From: Actinomycetota bacterium | Lineage (GTDB): Bacteria; Actinomycetota; Actinomycetes; S36-B12 | Length of the DNA stretch: 18,177 nucleotides | NCBI GenBank assembly: GCA_009700485.1 | Contig: WLLZ01000029.1 | Span: 1 to 18,177 of the forward strand | Direction of reading: 5' to 3' | Shown: positions 15,121-18,177 of the stretch, piece after piece | How the letters are laid out: each line of letters opens with the position of its first letter | How positions within the stretch are numbered: position 1 is the stretch's first letter | The notes under the pieces: model-generated | Told to the model about the DNA's origin: nothing | The model's input: the letters and a program-made list of their open reading frames with translations, nothing else | The model's database searches: none | Translations under genes and position numbers: made by a program

Positions 15121-16449
15121 TTAGCACGCTCGCAGGAATCTATCCAGCACTCGAACTCCAAACTGCAGCCCAGCCACGGGTACCCGCTCATCGACCCCAT
15201 GGAATAACCTCCAATAATCAACATCAGCAGGCATCTGCAGCGGTGAAAAACCGTAGCAGTCAATTCCGAATTGCGAAATCGCCTTGGCGTCGGTACCACC
15301 GGACATCATGTACGGAAGTGTCTGCGCCGTGGGGTCTTCTGCGCGCAGCACGGAGGCCATCAGGTCTACGGTTGCGGTATCGAATGGCGCTTCAAGAGCT
15401 ATGTCCGAGACCAGCGTTGAAACCGAAATCCGCTCCCCGACTAACTCCCTAATCGTTGCCTCAAACTCATCCTCATAACCGGGCACCACGCGCCCGTCAA
15501 TGCAGGCAGCCGCCTCCGACGGAATCACATTGTGCTTATAGCCCGCGTTAAGCATCGACGGATTCGAGGTATTTTGCATCGTTGCACCAACCACGGCACC
15601 GAAGGTTCCGAGGATGCGGAGCAGTTCTTCTGGCTCATGTGGGTCAAGGGCAATGCCGTAGGCGGTGCCCAACCCTTCGAGGAACATTTCGACAGTCTTG
15701 GTTATCCGCAATGGCCATTGATGTTTTCCTATCCTTGATACCGCATCACATAACTCTGTGATCGCGTTATCGTCATGAAGCATGGAGCCGTGCCCCGCGC
15801 GCCCGGATGCCTCCAGGCGAATCCATCGGATGCCTTTTTCGGCCGTCTGTATCGGGTAAATTCGTAGGTCATCGCGAACGGTGATTGAAAAACCTCCAAC
15901 CTCACCGACTGCTTCACTTACCCCAGCAAACATTTCGGGGCGGTTCGCTGCCAGCCAGTGCGCGCCATGTCCGCTACCGGCCTCTTCGTCTGGCAAAAAC
16001 AATACGACGACATCGCGGCGGGGCCGGATACCGGTGAACCCCCAACCCCTTACCACCGCCAAAATCATCGCGTCCATGTCTTTCATATCTACGGCGCCAC
16101 GACCCCACACAAAGCCACCATCGAGTTCGGCCGCAAATGGCGGGTGGCTCCACTCGGAGGCCATTGCCGGCACCACATCAAGGTGGCCGTGCAAGAGCAA
16201 CGCGGGTGCGGCCGGGTCAGAACCGGGGACCCGCAGATAAACCCCGGCGCGGTTTTGGCTCGTGGTCGTGAACACCTCAGGGGACCAACCAGCCTCGCGG
16301 AGGCGCTCCGCGCAATAATCGGCTGCAACGATCTCGCCCACAGTTTCGGCGCTTTCACCCCAATTGCTGGTGTCGATCTGGATCAAGTCACGCAATAACC
16401 CAACTACCTCGGATTCAGCATGAGGTAGTGCCTCCCAGGTATTTGTCAT
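15121..16449 (-). CDS. M20-family metallopeptidase / deacylase
   Basis: A 442-residue di-zinc hydrolase of the M20/M25/M40 clan (dipeptidase, acetylornithine or succinyl-diaminopimelate deacylase type), corresponding by synteny to Rv2141c (from memory). Metal and catalytic residues: HGHLD with H89 and D91, bridging D121 in GRGAVDMKD, catalytic E155 and ligand E156 in PDEEAG, a GTD segment, and a late histidine in FHGVDERVP. The dimerisation domain sits in the middle. No signal peptide, so probably cytosolic; substrate cannot be assigned. The frame is open up to 16521, but the ATG at 16449 begins the recognisable sequence (TNTWEALPHAESEVV) and avoids reading into the divergent tRNA leader. Confidence 0.9.
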   Translation of the reverse strand: MTNTWEALPHAESEVVGLLRDLIQIDTSNWGESAETVGEIVAADYCAERLREAGWSPEVFTTTSQNRAGVYLRVPGSDPAAPALLLHGHLDVVPAMASEWSHPPFAAELDGGFVWGRGAVDMKDMDAMILAVVRGWGFTGIRPRRDVVVLFLPDEEAGSGHGAHWLAANRPEMFAGVSEAVGEVGGFSITVRDDLRIYPIQTAEKGIRWIRLEASGRAGHGSMLHDDNAITELCDAVSRIGKHQWPLRITKTVEMFLEGLGTAYGIALDPHEPEELLRILGTFGAVVGATMQNTSNPSMLNAGYKHNVIPSEAAACIDGRVVPGYEDEFEATIRELVGERISVSTLVSDIALEAPFDTATVDLMASVLRAEDPTAQTLPYMMSGGTDAKAISQFGIDCYGFSPLQMPADVDYWRLFHGVDERVPVAGLQFGVRVLDRFLRAC

Positions 16450-16455
16450 GCCACC

Positions 16456-16461
16456 ATCCTG
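16456..16461 (-). promoter_or_regulatory. Putative -10 element of the M20 peptidase gene
   Basis: On the minus strand CAGGAT is followed by six bases (GGTGGC) and ATG at 16449. First base departs from TANNNT, as for corA. GGTGG could instead serve as a weak Shine-Dalgarno sequence. Confidence 0.3.
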
Positions 16462-16489
16462 CCCGTTCCAACGCACTGAAGCCAGCAGG

Positions 16490-16495
16490 TATGCT
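16490..16495 (+). promoter_or_regulatory. Putative -10 element of tRNA-Leu
   Basis: TATGCT lies 26 bases before the mature tRNA start; TTCCAA at 16466-16471, 18 bases upstream, is a poor -35 candidate. Predicted transcription start near 16502, giving a leader of about 20 bases. Confidence 0.4.
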
Positions 16496-16502
16496 TCACG
16501 TC

Positions 16503-16516
16503 GCAGGATTTCCTGC
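16503..16516. repeat. 14-base inverted repeat in the tRNA-Leu leader
   Basis: GCAGGA-TT-TCCTGC is a perfect 6-2-6 inverted repeat. In RNA it could fold as a 5-base-pair stem with a four-base loop, ending five bases before the tRNA. Could be a processing signal or a protein site. Confidence 0.4.
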
Positions 16517-16521
16517 ACCAC

Positions 16522-16610
16522 GTCCGGGTGGCGGAATAGGCAGACGCGCTAGCTTGAGGTGCTAGTTCCCTTTGCGGGGAATGGGGGTTCAAGTCCCCCC
16601 TCGGACACCA
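16522..16610 (+). tRNA. tRNA-Leu (anticodon GAG)
   Basis: An 89-base class II tRNA. Acceptor GTCCGGG pairs with CTCGGAC (one G-U), discriminator A, and CCA is encoded. The anticodon stem CTAGC/GCTAG encloses loop TTGAGGT, anticodon GAG, reading CUC and CUU. The long variable arm TTCCC/GGGAA and the T-arm GGGGG-TTCAAGT-CCCCC are intact, as required for tRNA-Leu. Confidence 0.97.
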
Positions 16611-16621
16611 GATCGTGTTAA

Positions 16622-17488
16622 TCAAGAACGGGTAGCGACCAGAAAGAACCCGGGCCCATTGGGGTTTACCCGGTCCAGGATTCCGTAGGTGAGCGTGCCT
16701 AGGCCTAATTCCTGCAGAATGAATTCAATATCAGGAAGTTCAAGCCAGTTGGCGTAGGAGTTTGGACCGCCAGCAAAAGTGCCTTGTCTGGTGTCATGCT
16801 CATACTCGTAGCGGTGAAGACAGATATCTCGTCCGTGCCACGATCGTAACTCGTCCAATTGCGGTCGGAACCTGTCTTTACCTGCCATACCCGACACCGC
16901 TTCTGAATCGAAGAAGTGCGAGTGAAGGAACAATGTGTCTGCGTGTGCTGCGATAGCCTCAAGGAAACCGATCGGATCAACCTGATGATAAAGGATCCCG
17001 CTCGCCCACCCGATATCAAATCGATCGGATGTCGATGCTAGATAAGCATTTACGTCACCGTAAAGCAGTTTCGCATTTAGACCAAGTAATTCTTTTACCA
17101 CCAAACACTTCAAATATGCGGTTCGGCTAGCTTCCACGGATGTCACACTTGCGGCCCCCGCCCACTCCAAAGAAGCAGTGTGATACCCCTCGAACGGCCC
17201 CAGCTCCAAAATCGATTTCCCTTTGAAGCCACCAGGTATCGCGGTTCCTGCCCAAGGGACCCTGGTATCAACTTCGGGATCGAAATGATTAATCCACCCT
17301 GCGGTGACACCTAGATCATTGGGGAAAGCCGAGATCCACTGGTTTGCAAAAATGTCTACCGTCTGCTGCGGTGATGGCGCATCCGCCGCGAAGTCATGTC
17401 GCGACACCACTTCTCCCCCGAGTGCGCGGCGTAAGCGCCCCTTCACTCGGGTAGCCAAACTGCGATGAGCAGGATTGTTTTGAGCCAT
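16622..17488 (-). CDS. Class I SAM-dependent methyltransferase
   Basis: A 288-residue protein whose central part is a Rossmann methyltransferase domain. Motif I LELGPFEGYHT (94-104), ribose-binding acid E119 in SVEAS, GDVNAYL after the third strand, and a post-motif GILYHQVDP (164-172) that resembles the LYH-x-P segment of CmoB-like and DUF1698-type enzymes. The N-terminal 30 residues are basic. Substrate unknown; related enzymes act on tRNA, sugars or small metabolites. No neighbouring biosynthetic genes help. The ATG has TATGCT six bases upstream, so a leaderless mRNA is likely. It is convergent with tRNA-Leu, ending 11 bases away. Confidence 0.85.
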   Translation of the reverse strand: MAQNNPAHRSLATRVKGRLRRALGGEVVSRHDFAADAPSPQQTVDIFANQWISAFPNDLGVTAGWINHFDPEVDTRVPWAGTAIPGGFKGKSILELGPFEGYHTASLEWAGAASVTSVEASRTAYLKCLVVKELLGLNAKLLYGDVNAYLASTSDRFDIGWASGILYHQVDPIGFLEAIAAHADTLFLHSHFFDSEAVSGMAGKDRFRPQLDELRSWHGRDICLHRYEYEHDTRQGTFAGGPNSYANWLELPDIEFILQELGLGTLTYGILDRVNPNGPGFFLVATRS

Positions 17489-17494
17489 TCCGCG

Positions 17495-17500
17495 AGCATA
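17495..17500 (-). promoter_or_regulatory. Putative leaderless -10 element of the methyltransferase gene
   Basis: On the minus strand TATGCT (the same hexamer as at the tRNA), six bases (CGCGGA), then ATG at 17488. Confidence 0.55.
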
Positions 17501-17560
17501 ACGCGCGCTCAGTCAACCTGATGGGTCCTTCGCCCGAAATCAATAACTGCGAACGGCGAA

Positions 17561-17785
17561 CTACCATTTCTTGAGTGCGAAGTACCAAATGTAGAAACCG
17601 CCAAGAACTGGCCCAACGAACAGCATTAGGTAGGGCGGTAAACCACCGACATCCTTAGCGATGCTAGTGATTGCTGAAACAACAATTGCGACCGTGATCA
17701 AGAGCGCAATTGCAGAGAACACCCATTTTTGTGGGGCTCTAACCGACCACGGTGCCGGGGCCGCTCCCTCAACAGCTTCACTCAT
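17561..17785 (-). CDS. Small two-helix membrane protein, unknown function
   Basis: A 74-residue protein I do not recognise. The N-terminal 20 residues are hydrophilic (EGAAPAPWSVRAPQK), followed by a hydrophobic helix at about 21-43 (VFSAIALLITVAIVVSAI), a short turn with KDVGGLPP, a second helix at about 50-70 (LMLFVGPVLGGFYIWYF) and a basic end LKKW. Both termini probably face the cytoplasm. CATCAT lies six bases before the ATG at 17785 and may be a weak leaderless -10; no Shine-Dalgarno sequence. 57 bases downstream of the ABM-domain gene and 72 bases upstream of the methyltransferase gene. Confidence 0.7.
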   Translation of the reverse strand: MSEAVEGAAPAPWSVRAPQKWVFSAIALLITVAIVVSAITSIAKDVGGLPPYLMLFVGPVLGGFYIWYFALKKW

Positions 17786-17842
17786 ATTTTGATGATGACA
17801 TATCAGGGCCCATCACGCACTTCCAGAGGTATTCCTCGGGGG

Positions 17843-18169
17843 CTACGTCGGCGCAATGAACTCATATGAGCGATAAACCGTTGCCACGCGAACCGAGTAC
17901 TCCGAGTAGAACATCTCCCGGCCAAGCCGCTGCGCCTCCACATGCTCGGCAAGCTGCTTCCAGGCAGCCGCGGACGCATCGTCCGCGAAATAAGCGACTG
18001 TTATTCCGAACCGAGTTAATTGATCGCGCACACTGGCGTGCTCGATATAGCCCGGCTGCTCACGTACTAATTCATCCATCCGCGAAGCCCAGATTGCATA
18101 CTCACCCTGATGGTGCTCGGTTCGAACGGAGGTAAATATCACTGCGACATAGGCATCATTTGCGGGCAC
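17843..18169 (-). CDS. ABM-domain protein (antibiotic biosynthesis monooxygenase family)
   Basis: A 108-residue single-domain protein of the dimeric alpha/beta ABM fold. Typical segments are the first strand VAVIFTSVRTEHHQGEY, the helix WASRMDELVREQPGYIEHASVRD, the strand GITVAYFADDASAAAWKQ and the C-terminal REMFYSEYSVRVATVYRSYEF. Members include cofactor-less quinol monooxygenases and haem-degrading enzymes, but many are uncharacterised, and nothing here fixes the reaction. The GTG at 18169 is taken as the start because the fold begins just after it; the frame stays open for the remaining 8 bases, so a slightly earlier start outside the window cannot be excluded. Confidence 0.8.
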   Translation of the reverse strand: MPANDAYVAVIFTSVRTEHHQGEYAIWASRMDELVREQPGYIEHASVRDQLTRFGITVAYFADDASAAAWKQLAEHVEAQRLGREMFYSEYSVRVATVYRSYEFIAPT

Positions 18170-18177
18170 GCAGTTAG

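Noticed and set aside
16450..16521. Longer M20 peptidase reading frame starting at 16521
   Set aside because: The extra 24 residues have no family resemblance, and the segment holds the tRNA promoter and leader; the ATG at 16449 fits better.
16573..16588. Hairpin TTCCC-TTTGC-GGGAA as a regulatory stem
   Set aside because: It is the long variable arm of tRNA-Leu.
17529..17560. Inverted repeat TTCGCC ... GGCGAA after the 74-residue gene as a terminator
   Set aside because: Only six-base arms with a 20-base loop and no T-run; too weak to call.
1..18177. Mobile element, CRISPR array, toxin-antitoxin or defence system
   Set aside because: No transposase, integrase, direct repeat array, toxin pair or nuclease-type gene was seen; almost all bases are assigned to other genes.

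Overview
The window looks like chromosomal DNA from an actinobacterium with a very compact genome. It carries mshC (mycothiol biosynthesis, essentially confined to Actinomycetota), the actinobacterial trio SCO1664 / DUF3090 / MSMEG_4193-type phosphatase, an F420-type LLM oxidoreductase, a PAC2-family protein and a DUF5703 protein. From memory, the order metH - PAC2 - mshC - SCO1664 - DUF3090 - phosphatase - uppP - M20 peptidase matches the Rv2124c-Rv2141c region of Mycobacterium tuberculosis. By eye GC is moderate for the phylum. Only about 470 of 18177 bases (2.6%) lie outside genes and the longest gap is 72 bases, so this is probably a streamlined, perhaps aquatic, lineage; that last point is inference. 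No stretch over 300 bases lacks a gene.

Layout. 1-3078 (-): metH, cut at its 3' end by the window edge. 3121-4850 (+): an alpha/beta hydrolase translationally coupled to a PAC2 protein that starts at a TTG. 4847-7565: pgi (-) and gnd (+), divergent around a 61-base gap holding a 14-base palindrome. 7557-10942 (-): phosphatase, DUF3090 and SCO1664 joined by stop/start overlaps, then mshC with its own promoter. 10987-12009 (+): corA. 12017-13887 (-): F420-type oxidoreductase then uppP, 2 bases apart. 13922-15108 (+): aldo/keto reductase then DUF5703 (ATGA overlap). 15121-16449 (-): M20 metallopeptidase. 16522-16610 (+): tRNA-Leu(GAG) with encoded CCA. 16622-18169 (-): a SAM methyltransferase, a 74-residue two-helix membrane protein and an ABM-domain monooxygenase-like protein.

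Most genes are housekeeping: methionine synthesis, glycolysis and gluconate/pentose phosphate flux, thiol redox buffering, divalent metal uptake, and recycling of the cell-wall lipid carrier. No mobile element, CRISPR array, defence island or secondary-metabolite cluster is visible. The most notable pattern is regulatory. Nearly every gene that begins a transcription unit has a TANNNT-like -10 hexamer ending 7 bases before the start codon (6 intervening bases), which predicts leaderless mRNAs. Genes inside operons, or with recognisable Shine-Dalgarno sequences, do not need this. Several such promoters sit back-to-back in gaps of 34-44 bases. The functionally unexplained parts are the kinase-like / zinc-ribbon / phosphatase trio, the PAC2 protein and the small proteins at the right end.
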